NCBI GenBank assembly: GCA_963669155.1
Contig: OZ022589.1
Span: 12,888,848-12,952,847 of the forward strand
Reading direction: 5' to 3'
DNA: 64,000 nucleotides
Origin: Arbacia lixula
Taxonomy: Eukaryota > Echinodermata > Echinoidea > Arbacioida > Arbaciidae
Part shown: piece by piece, positions 25,304 through 38,900 of the stretch
Numbering within the stretch: position 1 is the first letter of the stretch
Layout: every line of letters begins with the position of its first letter
Notes under the pieces: model-generated
What the model was told of the DNA's origin: nothing
What the model saw: only the letters and a program-made list of their open reading frames with translations
The model's database searches: none
Program-made: the position numbers and the translations under genes

Positions 25304-27960
25304 GTTGCTCCAAAAGCATGTACAGGTGTATGCACATGATGAACATGTCCTATGTTGTCATTGAAGCATATCAACATTGCAATAATCTGGCAATCTGGAT
25401 GTCGTCATTACATGCATGACTGCAGAACCGCACAGACAGTATGCTTATAATTTTTATTTGGATGGCTGTATGTCTTTAGAGTATCGTAGTGTTGTTACAA
25501 TACTCCCCCACCCCCCTCCACCAATTCTAGAGGGAGAGACAAAATATCGAATGTACCGCCACTATTTTCGGACCTGTACTCACACATAATCACGTACTAA
25601 ATCACGTCTTCGAAATTAAACGTTAGTCGTTTTAGTGCCGTCATAGCAGAAGTAATGCTGTTAAATGTTTCACAATAAATGAGTTCATAATTGCAATGTG
25701 CGCATGAGCAGATTATTACTGGTACGAATGATCTCGGGCTAATTGTATATACCACTCACAGTAAAATGGAAATTCCAAAGATAGTGGACCGCGTTTATAC
25801 CCATTATAATACAGATATGAAAACAACGATCCCATGATTCAGCTCTGAGAATGTAGTGAAAGAACACTCCGCCATGTGTACCCTTTTCTATTGTTGGTAT
25901 GGGCACGCTGTAATTAAAATAACACACATACACAGCTTCATGGTCAAAGCCCTAGTCGTTCTTGATTCAGTGGAGCGTACGTCCGACCATGATGCAACTC
26001 TGAACTGGCTTATTGATACCATAATGTCACCGATGTGTACCAGCAGAAAAAGACGGACCTCACTGAAAAAGGAGGAAGTAGATAGAAAATTGAATGTCTT
26101 GTACTTCAAGCCCCTTATCAAAATTCTCTCGAAATCTGATACTCAGTATCCGGGGCCAGCCACAATGTTCTAAAGGTCAAAGACATGAATTGTATGCAAC
26201 ATGAGCATGAGGTTATTCACGAGTTTAATCACTGGTAATACATATAAGGCACATAGCTTTTTTTTTGTTATGTCCCACACTGCCATCCTTTTTGACGCAG
26301 TGATTTTGGCGCCTTAATTTGATGCTTATTTAGAGCAGCACTATAATATCATTGTTGATGCAGTGATGTTAGTGACAGAGGGTCAAAAATGAGGCCACTC
26401 AGTAGAGTATTTGTATTGGGTGAATGTAGTGTATGTGTGTATGACATGTATATCTACATTGCATAGGGTGTTTATTTTATTTTATTTCAACACGGCAACT
26501 TGCTTCAGCCAATGGCTGTTCTTCTGCAAGTCCGTGCAAAGGTAAAATACAAAGATACATAGACAACATTGTATACAGAGTATAATCAAACTACAATAAT
26601 ACATATAAAAAGACATTACGAAGAAAAACAGAGCAAAGGGCATGAGCTGAATGTCCGAGAATGTGTCTAGGGGTCGAATGTGTCTAGGAAGGTCAAGAGA
26701 GATGACACACCTGTTATTGTCACTCAGATGTTGAACATTAGGATGCTCACACTGATTTCTACCTAAGCTAAGCCGAGAGCTTTATTTCTGCACCTCAGAA
26801 TATTGTCCAGGTTTTTATGAATTGATATAAAAATGTGAGTGCGCTATTAGATCTTTCTGTTGATGTCAGAATATGAAGTGAGAGTAACACAATGTAAAAA
26901 GCTTATAATAACCAAACAAATAGCAGTGTACTAAATGTTTTGGTGGATGGATATCATGGGAAAGCTTGAATGTGAAGTTTGGAGAGATTGGTGCATGATT
27001 TGAAAATCAGCGCTTTCACTGTTCAATATGAATTCTTGAGGAAAGAGAGGGTCGGTCCCTTGGATGTGCAAGAAGAGTCTTGCAAGTTCATAAAGTTTTA
27101 ATCATTTAGTTGCATGATTGATTTGATTCCTCAAATAATAGTTTAAATTTGGTATGCGTTGAATTTTTCCCACAGTTTTGCTATTTATATATGTTTTGCA
27201 AGGGTTATAGTGTTTTTTGAGGAGGAAACTTAGAGATAGTCTTTTGATGCTTTTTGAGAATGAATGTCAAGCAGGGATCGACTTATATTTCCAGCATTGG
27301 TTGGTTAACTTCTCCTATATATTGAAGCTTAGATGAAGTTATGGCGTTGTAGTATGAGTCCAGGAGTACTGTATATGAAATATACATTTAGGTCTTGTAT
27401 ATTATGGATTTATAGGGGTTGTTGCTCTAAATAGATTGAGTTGAGAGTGAAGTTAGTGAATCTCAGTTATGGTATGTTTCATTTGACTTAGCGGTGTTGC
27501 CATGAATAGATCGGCTATTTGGAAACAATCTTATATGCTTAATTATGTTGAAGGTCAGCTTCGTTCGTAGTGTATTATATTTTGAGACGGTTTATGTTTG
27601 TTTCACTGTAGGCGCGCGCGGTCAGCGATTTCAGTGTGTCTTCGCTATGGTCATCCGCTGTAGCCGTGTCCTGCTTGGGTTACGATGCTTTGATATTTGG
27701 ATATTTATAATACCATTTCGTAGTATGTTGTCGATTGCGATATAAGTGAATGATATATGCGTAATGGAGTTTTACCATTTCATGAATGTAAATTGTAGGT
27801 GTTAAAATAAATTCTGATTGCTTTCGGATGGGGGATATAGCGATATAGTCGTGCTGAGTTTACCTTACGTACATACAAATCGTAATGTCTTAGAGGGGGT
27901 TGAATTGTATGTGGTTTATGTGGCAAAGATGTGTAAGGTTATTTTAGCAGTGTATTCATT
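25304..27960. other. Unassigned non-coding stretch
   Basis: No gene recognised. The longest frame (25856-26173) shows no family resemblance. A segment near 26296-26375 (GATGCTTATTTAGAGCAGCA) recurs at about 28262-28345 and so is probably part of an interspersed repeat. Confidence 0.3.
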
Positions 27961-28684
27961 ATGCTTTTCGTTCTCTCTCTCTCTCTCTCTTTGTTCTTTT
28001 TTGCAGGGTTTCGGTTTTTCGTTTTTCTTTTGTTTTGTTATAGTTCGACTTTTGTTTTCGCGTTTAAGGTTTGTCGCTTAAGACGCTACTTCTATTCTTC
28101 TCTTAATATTTTGTTCATACATCCATGTCTGATGTATGAATTAAGTTCCTAGATATAAAACGTGTCATTCTACTTCTTGCGAGTGGTTCTGCGTGGTGAT
28201 CGCGATGAGACTCGAATACGGTCTAAAACTACTGAACAACAATACACCACGACACATTACGACATTAGCGCCTTTGATGCTCATTTAAGAGCAGCACTAT
28301 AATATCGTTTTTGATGCAGTGATATTAGCGCCTTTGATGCTAATCAAGCATGGACATTTTGGTGCAGCATTATTAGCATCTTTGATGCTCATCGCGAGCG
28401 ACGCTTCTTACATAGAGACGAATAACATCGGTCGTCGCTCCCATGGTATACTGCAGGCAACGACGACGTCGTAATTAACGCTGTGATGTGTAGTGATTAT
28501 GACACTGCCGTTTAATTTACCGAACAATTGCTTTCTTCATGATTAACAAGAACTTATTTTCAAATACACCTTGTAGATCGATTAGTGTGGCCTATTCGAT
28601 TTCGCCATCGGAAAAGTGCAAATGTGGTAAATCAATAATGAGTTAACTGGTTCCGTTCTTTCAGACCGCTTGACCCCGATGTTG

Positions 28685-28774
28685 TTAAACTCTTTGGATG
28701 CCTCATGTGACCTTTCCCACCAGTCATACACACATCTCATGGAGCAGCAGTTTATCTGACACACAAAGGGTTAA
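28685..28774. mobile_element. Tiny TTAA-ended element, 90 bp
   Basis: TTAAACTCTTTGG at the left and ACACAAAGGG + TTAA at the right are imperfect inverted repeats. AGCAGTTTATCTGACACACA is the conserved body shared with copies at 9920 and 15300. Confidence 0.55.
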
Positions 28775-28856
28775 CCAATTTGCGGTTGGCATGGTCGGAG
28801 GGGTTTGCAGCCGTGCAATGATAGGATGTCACGTGTGGGCGGAACCTACCGCATAG

Positions 28857-29255
28857 TTAATGGGATAGTTCACCCTGAATTTGGTTTCAATAAAAACAGA
28901 CACATGCGAGAAACATTTTAGTGAAGTTCTAATGAAATCCGTCAAAGGATAAGAAAGTTATGATCTTTTAAATGCTTGATTTTGTAACGTCAGATGCAAG
29001 GTGCTCACCCATTATGTTGTGTACAATTCAAAAGATAAACACCCTTTTACCTGTGCATTTGAGACATCATTACCTTTATGAACAATATCAATTCCGCCGT
29101 CAAAACGAACAATTTAAGGAATCATACAGCACCCAACATAAGGGAGAGCACCTCGCGTTCTACGGTGTAAAATTTAAATTTCAAAAGATCATAGTTATCT
29201 TACCCTTTGACGGATTTTCGTCATCCCGAAGATCACAATGTTTTCTAATTGAAGA
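28857..29255. mobile_element. Family M1 MITE, 3'-truncated
   Basis: TTAA + TGGGATAGTTCACCCTGAAT begins a copy that follows the family consensus to about 29250 and then stops without the right terminal repeat. Confidence 0.65.
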
Positions 29256-31430
29256 TGCAAATTGATATGCGGTTGTCTTATTCTGTGTTTGTAGTGACGA
29301 ATAAATTCATAGTCACATCAGGCAGGGCTTCATGGGAATAGGTGCGGAAGGGGCGGGAGGGACGGGGAGAAGGGGGAGGGGGTCGGTTATCCCTTTCGGG
29401 GACGGCATGAAACTGCCCTGACACTTTATTGCTTTAGATGGCGTTTCATGGTATTTCGGCAATCTATCTATTCGTTTTTATTTATTCAGTATTCTTTATA
29501 AAGGGTAGTTACCTCTTTCAGTATCACCAAAAGAACACATTTGATAAATTCGGCAAAGTTTTTTATGCCATCGAATAATGAACCAAACCGCGATTTTGAT
29601 GATGGCTAATGATGAACCAAACTATCGAGGCAAACGGTATTTCAGTTCACTAACATGACTAAAGCAAATATTTGTTGACGATACAACGCCATGATCAATA
29701 CAATTGTGCGCTTTGGATGAAAACTGAGCTATGATTAGCAATCCAAACGATGATAAAAAACCAAAAACAATATGTGGTGTAGGAGTCGTAAGGGTCGTGG
29801 GAGCGTTAGGATACCTAATGGGAGTTTTAGGTGAGGTAGAATAGATTCCCAAAGCTTTGACGGTGAGTTTGTACCCATAATACCACCAAGGTTCATTGCT
29901 CATCCACGCCGAGTTTCCTCACTTTATATAACAGAGCTATTCTTCCTTTTAGATACAGGAATGTGTCCTTTATAACATGTCAAACACTATTGATTTGGTG
30001 AACAACGTTCCCCATTGACGCGTAGTTAATTGATTTTTTTTTGTTTACATATATGTTCATTTATAGTGGACACAAATTGCATACATGACATAAGGGAGTT
30101 CTTTCAATGGTGTTCTTTCCAGGAATGTGTCCTTTATAATACATCCGACATACATTTATGGGAGTTAAAAGGGAAATCCCCATTATGATTATTGATCATT
30201 CTTCATTGCTACGCTTAGAGGTATGGGCTTTGACACAGTCCCTTGAAGAATGACCTTGGAAAATTGTTTTTCACCGATGCGATTTTTAGTTATGAAAGAG
30301 GAGACATTTTTGTTTATTAACGAGGCTATTTCATATTTAAGTAAGTGAGAGGTTGAGCCCGGGTCACCACAAAATGCTTGTATTGTTTGTTTGCTTGTTT
30401 GTTTGTTTAGATAGGTGATGTTTCACCGCTTTGTTCGAAGAGTTTATATTGTTTCTATTGCTTATTTCGGTGGCAAGGCAATTCAAGACATGATCTGTGA
30501 TAGCCGCAGTGTCTAATCGCAAGTGCAGGCCTTGTGACAAATATTTTTTTTTATGCAGCTCTGACGATTTTCTAGAGGGTTGTGAATGGACTTGAATGGA
30601 ATTAGAATGAAATATCGGATCAAATATTGGTGGTAAAAGATCCAATTTGAAGCGAAACATAAAAAGAGCTTCTGTGGGAAATTTATATTGGAAAACAAAT
30701 CAATTCAATCCAATTGCTGCTTATTCATTCTTAAGGATAATATTGACGTTCTGAATATCTAAACGTAGATATCTATGTCTGATTTGTTCTCAAGCATCTA
30801 GGCAGTTGTCGACTGAACATTTTATATTGTTATGTGCTGATAAACCGCTTACTCGGTATCAAGAAAATAATGTCTCAGCACAGCATTCAAAACAACGAAA
30901 GGGAAGGTTTTCTTTTTTCTCTGATCGTATCATTTTTATCAGTATTGGTCTCAAGTGCATGTGTGTTTAAGATATTCATATATGTCTTTCATGTACATGT
31001 GTCAGGGGCGTAGATAGTTTTGTACCTTTGTATTTCTACGTGTGAATAAAAACTGATTATGGCCCATAGTGTATACTGAAACTGAATACAAGATTTAAAC
31101 TGAGCTGAAACGCAAATAGGACGAGACGAAATTCCTGTCTTGGATTTTAGTCTTGCATTTTGTCGAACACGTGCAATACAATGCCGATGATCACGGTGAT
31201 TCAAGTCAATTTTGACACAGTTCGGTGGTCACGTGGCTAGGTTTGATGGGACGCGATGGGTCAGGGACTATACATTACAGCGAACATGGTGAAGAAGGAG
31301 AGCCAGGATGCGTGTTATCATGATTGGGGGAAATGAGAGCAAGGAATTACTCCTTAATTGATGAGAATACCTTCCTGGTTATATGGGTTCATGTTGCCAG
31401 ATACCGTGTTAGCCGCGGTGAGTACAGAAC
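29256..31430. other. Unassigned non-coding stretch
   Basis: Contains a G-rich patch (29340-29395) and a TTTG-repeat (about 30380-30408). No gene, RNA or transposon end is recognised. Confidence 0.35.
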
Positions 31431-32476
31431 TTAAAGGGAAATTCCAGCCTGAAGTTAAGTTGGTTTCAATAAAAGCGGGAACATGAAGAAACATATATGT
31501 AAAGGTTTGACGAAAGGACGTCAAAGCATAAGAAAGTTATGATCTTTTAAAATTTTATTTTTATGACGTCACGTGTGACGTGCTCTACCATACGTTCTGT
31601 GCTGAACGATTCCATGAACTGCTCTTTTTCTGTTTTTGATGACGGAATTTTTTTTTTCATAGAGATATGTGTTTAAACCCGTGTTTCTTAAGCAAATAAT
31701 CAACGTTGGTGAAGGTGATGAGACGAACTATCTCTTTCGAGGCGATCTGGATGTAGCTATCTTTCCGAAGCGCAGCTGAGGAAAGAATGCGTATACATTC
31801 AGATCGCCGAGGAAATGATTGATCGTCTCATTGCCTGAAACTAAAAGTTGATTATTTGCTTTATAATCCACATCTGAAACCAACTATCTATACCAACAAT
31901 GACAATTTGACGTACAAAAGTAATGTTTACTTCTCTACCTAACCCCGACCCGCTGCCATAGGGAACACGCGTTAGGACGCACCTTAGGACGCGTTAGTAG
32001 GAGCTACTGTCAATTAATAGTCCGAGTGTAACGCACTTTTATTTCGCGCGTACTCAAAATATTGATCACGCGTTAGGACTGTGAGGAGTGAAGAGATCAG
32101 CGAAACGAAAAGTACTATCACCTAGAGTGTAACGAACTTTTCTTCTCAGGTGATCAGATGGGCAAAACTACGCTTCATCACGTGATCAACTCTTGACCAA
32201 TCATATAGCAACATTCTTAGTATGTGGAATATAAAGTCATATATGAAATGCACAGCTAAACTGCATATCCTATTGAGAAAATAGACATTTTCAACAAAAA
32301 AAATACACAACATATAGAAGAGCACCTCGCACATGAGGTAACAAAAAACTAAATTTGAAAAGATCATAACTTCCTTATCCTTTGACGGATTTTCATGAAA
32401 CCTTCACTAATACGTTTCTTCCATGTGACTGCTTTTAGTGAGACCAACTTGATTTCAGGGTAAACTATCCCTTTAA
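31431..32476. mobile_element. Family M1 MITE with nested insertions, directly upstream of the transporter
   Basis: TTAA + AGGGAAATTCCAGCCTGAAG and TTTCAGGGTAAACTATCCCT + TTAA bound 1046 bp. That is about 400 bp longer than other copies because of a small MITE at 31690-31861 and additional sequence to about 32200 containing repeats of GCGTTAGGAC. A TGACGTCACGTG motif lies near 31565. The element ends about 195 bp before the putative first coding exon, so it may sit in or near the promoter. Confidence 0.7.
31690..31861. mobile_element. 172-bp MITE with TTA target duplication (Harbinger-like)
   Basis: AAGCAAATAATCAACGTT and AAGTTGATTATTTGCTT are inverted ends. TTA is present on both flanks, the 3-bp duplication typical of PIF/Harbinger elements. 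Inside, GGCGATCTGGATGTAGCT folds on ATTCAGATCGCC. A truncated second copy, again with TTA at its left flank, is at about 40430-40552. Confidence 0.65.
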
Positions 32477-32671
32477 TATTTTTGCATTATTCCGTTATGT
32501 GTACGTAATGAGAACAAAGCCTACACTGTTATATAATCATACCTGCTGATCCAGAGATCACAATATCGCCAAAATCATATAAGTGTGTCGTAATATGTTT
32601 ATTCCTCCAATGTTTATATTCCTTCGATGCGTATTTAGATATCCATGTCATTGTGTTTTCTTCTCTGACAG

Positions 32672-32713
32672 TATTCCATACGTTGATTAAACGAGGAGTG
32701 CAGCGTACCGACG
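32672..32713 (+). other. 5' UTR part of the first coding exon
   Basis: A good splice acceptor (pyrimidine-rich stretch ending TTCTCTGACAG) ends at 32671, 42 bp before the start codon. The first coding exon therefore probably begins at 32672, with one or more non-coding 5' exons further upstream that I cannot locate. The alternative is transcription starting within this exon. Confidence 0.45.
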
Positions 32714-32947
32714 ATGGGTGACGATACAGCAGACCTGCCAACGATCTCTGCGTCCGTTGGCAACGGGAAGGCGGCGCTGGTCGGGGAAGAAGAGCCGAGG
32801 GATGGCGATGTGGCGGAGGAGATTGAAGCCACCAAGGACCATGCGCAGAAGGAAGCCGATAACATCTTGAAGACGCTAAAGGGTGACCTGGAGTACAGCA
32901 TCGAGGAGGTACCTTCCTGGTACACCTCCATCCTCCTTGGCTTCCAG
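32714..32947 (+). CDS. SLC23A1-like: SLC23-like transporter exon 1 (residues 1-78)
   Basis: Encodes the acidic cytosolic N-terminus and the start of helix 1, ending ...[13 protein letters not shown], which aligns with the human SLC23A1 stretch leading into QHYLT. The donor GTAGCG follows 32947 in phase 0. It splits the conserved Gln-His pair: Gln78 is here and His79 is in the next exon. Confidence 0.93.
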
Positions 32948-35900
32948 GTAGCGTCTTCAAACTCTTCCACCTACCATCACTGCATCTTCTATTTTCTCAT
33001 GCGTAACAATTCAACTGTAAATTCAGCGTGTCCAAGAAAAATTACAACGGCACTTTCCGCAACGATAACTTTAACGATATTAAATCAATCGGAATGATAT
33101 TTCAGGGAATGAAATCATGAATTATTACCTACATCTTGCCAGAAATCCTATTCGATCTGTGCCAATGGTCATGGAGAATGAGGATCTTTTGTCAATCATG
33201 TACGATGTCCCTTCCCTCCTGATTTTGAGACGTGTAGTCCATAGTGTTCACGCTTTATCATCGAAATTCTTTAATATGTTCTTGCACGAATATACATGTT
33301 AAGAAAGTGAAGGCGTGGAAGGGTAATTGGGATAGGACGTTCCCCAGACATCACCCCCATGTGATTTCTGCCTCTAGGGGTTTTTGAAACAGTACGTGTT
33401 CATTAGCCAATGTCAATCGCTTTTGAGCCCCTAACATTTAGAGATCATCTGAAGCGGAATTTATTGTACTTTATGGGGATACCATTATCTTTCAACCTCC
33501 CCACATAGAAGGGTCAGGATCCAGCAAAACATCAACCAAGTTCAAATCCAAAATGAGCGAGGCATGACGAAGATATGAACGATCCTAATCAGCCAATCAT
33601 AGTCCACGATAATAACGAAATGCCTCCGGGGTCCAAGGGTCGCGGACTATGATTGGCTGGTTAGGATCGCTCACAACTTCGTCATGTCTCATGCAGTTTG
33701 GATTTGAACATGGTGGATATTTTGCTGGATCCTGACCCTTCTACAAGGAGAGGTTGAAAGAAAATGGTATGTTCACAAAGTACAATAAATTCCGCTTCAG
33801 ATGATCTATAAGTGTTGGGGGCTCAAAAGCGATTGACATTGAAATACAGAGTTTAATTTAATTTTTCTTTATTTAATTAGAACCACATATTTATGTCCAA
33901 TTTGCAGTATTTTTCTGCCTGTTTTGATTTAATGTTTTTTCATACTTAGTAAATTTCGACCTGCAACATACAGTTGCAAAAGAAAGTGTACAAAAATGTG
34001 GTTTATTCATGAAGATATCGCAGTTTGAACGGGAGACCTTTTTCGCGGTTCGAGAGGTCAAGTGAAGGTAACGACTACCGAGCTGAAAATAAAATCGCGT
34101 GTTTCCTGCTGGCCGCGGACGAATATCGGTTGCGCAGTCCGTATGATTTCTGAAAATTTGCGTCACTTTGAAGACGAATAGCACAAATGTTTTATTTTTG
34201 AGCCCAAATAAAACTGGGATCAAATTCTCGGCTGGAGTACTGGCTTTCCAAAGCTGTAACTGTTGTTGCCGTCCAATTTGTAGAAGGGTCAGGATCCAGC
34301 AAAGTCTGAGAGCTTACATATATATCGGTTGCGAAGTCCGAACGATTTCTGAAATCTCGCGTCACTTTGAAGACGAATAGCACAAATGTTTTATTTTTGA
34401 GCCCAAACAATATTGGAATCAAAATCTCCGCTGAAGTATTGGCTTTTTAGAGCCGTAACTGTCGTTGCCGTACAATCCATAGAAGGGTCAGGATCCAGCA
34501 AGGTCTGAGAGCTTACATATTTAAAAAAAAAATTGAGGCCTGATTTTGAAAGCAAATAACAAAAACACTCCTTTGCGGATTTCGAAAAAAAATGAAAATA
34601 TTTATTAAAAAACATATAGTCTCAATCCCTGTCTAAAAAAATTCTGATCGGTATGCTTACAGAAGACACCAGCAAAAGATCTTGCGAGCATGTCGAATTC
34701 CTTCATCATCTAGGTGCAGCAAAATCTTCGCGTGAGATTCCGCGAGACGAAAAATAAAACGCTCACGATTTCTATAGAACGAGCGAGCGCTGCCGATTGA
34801 CTGTCATGCCTGGTCCGCCAATAAACACAATGGACAGCACGTCTGCCCTGATTGACAAAAGACCCTCATTCTCCATGAACATTGAAGGAAATCAATAGGG
34901 TTTTTTGCAGGATGTAGGTAATTAGTTATTGTTTCATACCATGACATATCATTCTGATGGAAGGGTGATTGGGATAGGACTCGCCTTAGAGTGGCCTCCC
35001 CGTTCCCCAGACCTCACTCCATGTGATTTCTGCCTCTGGGGGTATTTTATACGTGCAAAAATTTATTCAAAAGCTTTCCCTTGTTATCCATAGTGTTTAC
35101 CATGATAACCGGCACAAGGTACGTCACACACGAGTGCATTTATCAAACATCCTTCTAGAGCAGCGTTGTGCCTTAGTACAAAATCATGAACAACTAATTT
35201 CTGCCTCTGGGGATATTTTATACGTGCAAGAATTTATTGAAAACTTGCTATTGTTATCCAGAATGTTTACCATGATAACCAGCGCATACTGTAATATTTT
35301 ATTATTATTCAGTTATCTTTATTTCATTCAACACAAAACGACATATACAAACAGCTAAGTCCCTTCGCCCGAAACGGCGAATCAACTATTATCCATTATC
35401 GGAGTATATTCGGTGATGCGTAAATAATTCGATGCGAACGGCTCGCATTGAGCCGTTAGATCGTATTCTCCTTCCAGGCTGCCTGTACTATTCGAAATTG
35501 AAAACTATGTGTGCGCGCTGCGAGTTTGAAGCCGAAGTCCCTATCACAACACGACTGAAATGCTTGCAGCAAGCCTCACATACAAAATAGGAATGGTGCC
35601 GCTTTGGGGCTGCTTTCAGAAACCACGGGTTTTCCTCGATAAACTCACTTTTGCTTGGAGCGGACAATTTAGATAGAGCTACGAAGTTCGACTGCAAGCA
35701 AGCGGCGCAAGCGGAGCTGACAGAGACAGCACCCCGGCGCTCCCCGGTAGCTGTTCCTTTGGATTCCGCTGCAGATGTGTTTTCCTCAACTGTGTACGTG
35801 CAGACTCTGTGCGATCGATTGCAGCACTTGTTCACTGAAGAATATTTCCCATCAACTGATGTTTTTATGTTACGAAAACATCATAAAATAATGGATCATA

Positions 35901-38900
35901 TTTCCAATAGGACTGTAGCTAAAGCGATAATACAAAGAAAACTGAATAACCGCTAACGATCAAGTAGGATTGCGATGCTAGCTTCGGTGAGTGCGCTGGT
36001 GTGCATAGCGCATGCATTAACCGCTACGGTAAATGCGTATGTGTATTGTACGTGTTTGACGAATAATAATCCCGACGTATTGAATTAGGCTATCTGCATC
36101 ACAATTTGAAAATTGAATGCTCGGGTAGGGATTCATTTTGCCAAAAAATTTGAGCCAAAAAATACAATCCTCAGCCTTCGATCCCCGAACTATTTGCCTA
36201 ACCCTGGATGGGAACATGGGAAAATCTCCAATCGATGTTCACACTCAAAATCGCGAATCCCGGACTTTTTTTAAAGCTTTTGAATTTGCATGAGTGCACG
36301 TCTTTTTACACACATTCTTCCTCTACCCACACAATTATGAATATTTATGAATACATGTTGTTCACCCAAGTTCTCCTTCTACACCTTCCATAACTTATGA
36401 ATATTTATGGATGCACATCTTTCACATAAATTCTCCTTTTACCGCCTTTCCCTCCTCCCTTCTTCTCTTCCCCAGCTTATGAATATTTATGAGTGCTCTT
36501 CTTTTACACGTGTTTACCCTGAACCCAGCATTATCTAACTATGGTTGGTGCCACCATCGCCGTGCCTCTGCTACTGGCACCGGGTCTGTGCATCTCTGAC
36601 GATTACGTGGCGACGGCGGACATCGTCGCGACCATGTTCTTCGTCTCGGGAATAGCCACACTCCTCCAGACATTTTTTGGCAATAGGTGAGGTGACCTGC
36701 CGCAAGAGCTGACATTTATGTTTTCAAATAAACAAGTTAGGGTCAAATAACGCCCCAATTTGCATGTTATGAATATGCAAATGAGCAAATCGTTCTGGTT
36801 TTGGCCTAATCTGAATCAGAGACCCTTAAAACCTGGGGCAGACACAAAAATCATGCATTTATCTTTTCAAATAAGCAAGTTATAGTCAAATAAAGAAATT
36901 TCAGTAATGGCCGCCTTAATATGCATATTACGCAAAATGCCGAAGGGTGCCAAGCTGGCATCATCCAGACTCTTAATTTGCACCCTGCAAAGATACGATT
37001 TCCGCAAAAAAAAAAAATTGGGGGGGGGGGGATGCCTTCGTTCACCCAAAATAGAGCTTTTCACAACTGGACTAATATGTTCAATTTTCTACATGATATG
37101 AAATGATATCATATTCATTGAAAGTTTGAGCTTATTCATGAAAAGATTTCCTGAAGTACAATATGTCAGTTGTTTAATTTAGAAAATTGCATTACTTTGT
37201 CTCAATTGTGAACACAGTTATACCTAATTCCCAGAAAATGTAGTACCATCTCGTAAACAATGTACGTTAATATAATGCCGAATATTACGTGAGAAGATGT
37301 TCCATATATGAGTTATTCTTAAAATTTATCAAATTAGTCAGGAGTGCTGTAAAATCATTTGAACTATCTGTGTTGATTCCTTGGTAACAAAGTGCAGAAA
37401 ATATAAAGAAAAAAATTGTTTGTCTAAGTGCTGTCAAATAAAAATGTATCTCCCTAGCTTTACTTTCTCTTGTTTCTCTATTCTGCTCCCGAGAGATGGG
37501 TCGAAATAAGTGGAAAGAATATGACCACGTGATTTTACCTAAACTTTTTACTATTTTCGAAATAGTATTCATGAGTACAAACAAAATGTTATCTCAGAAA
37601 TGTTGTCACTGAATGAATTATTCGTGTCGGAATCAAGACTAAGAAGGGGGTGATCATTTTGTTTCATTTTGTCTCTAATTTCGCCCCCAGACTTCCTATA
37701 GTCCAAGGAGGCACGTTTTCCTTCCTGGCACCGAGCTTTGCTATCCTTGCCCTCAAAGGACCGTGCCCGGAGCCTATTCCAGGTATAGACACCTCCCCAT
37801 CCGATATATATATCGGATATATCGGATGATTCTTAACTTATACATGACAAGGTTGCTCCAGAATATGTTGTGTGCGTAAATAAAGAGACTAGGAGCTGGG
37901 GCGTAGCTGAACCTTGCACGTTTTTATTTGATAGTTTTCGGCTTTGATTATCACACACACTTCACACACAACACAACCAGCATACCGACAGCACAAACAA
38001 CCCACCGTCAAGCAAGGTAAAACACTTAAAATCACTTATTATTCCGAAACATTTCTCATACCTACTCTTTGCCGTGCTTATGACGTTCGATTTGATTGAT
38101 GTTACCGTGTATGTTTACTTACATAGTGTATTTGTTTATGTTTGTACTTCAGACTGAAGAAGGCGTAACAGCCGAAAACCATCAAATACACGTGCAAGGT
38201 CCGGCTACGCCCCAGCTCCTAGACTCTTTATATACGCACATTTTATCAGAATACGACCGCGTGATTTAACCTAAACGTATATATATGGGGGGTTTTTTCT
38301 CCGGCGTCTGATTCAATTTGCTTGTGTTTACATCTAATTATTCAGCGCCATCGCAACCTCATATTTTACTTAATATGCATACATACAAAAAAAATAGATA
38401 TGTAACTCTCTCTCTCTCTCATGTATATATCTATTTATATCCCACATTAATATATTCCAGTTCGTTGATTGGTTGAAAGGGTGTCACATGACCACAAATA
38501 GATGAACTATTTGAAGGAAGAGAGCTCAGAGGGAAGAAAAGTACTATTTCGTGACGTCAGAGGGAAAAAAAGTACTATTTCGTGACGTCATGTAAAAAAT
38601 AGTATACAAATATTTCATGACCATGAGGGATCTTGTGGAATCTATTTGCACCGAGGTTAAGTGGAGGGCGTGCGGTACTATTTTCCCGAGACCGCAGGTC
38701 GAGGGAAAATGGTACCGCACGCCCTCCACTTCACCGAGGGGACCAATAGATTCCACAAAGTTCCCGAATAAAGATCATGAAATATTTGTTTTATATCCTT
38801 CATTAATATATTCTTTGCTCATTAATTTAATCCTTACCATGGACCTTGTAATATAGTGTCCATGCTCTAAGCTCCGAACGCAGGAGCCCGATTCAGATGT

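Noticed and set aside
25856..26173. 105-residue frame as a gene candidate
   Set aside because: No recognisable motif, no splice context, and an overlapping frame on the other strand is nearly as long.
32529..32970. Minus-strand frames of 111-143 residues opposite exon 1
   Set aside because: They overlap the GC-richer first coding exon, whose plus-strand product matches SLC23. They are shadows with no family resemblance.
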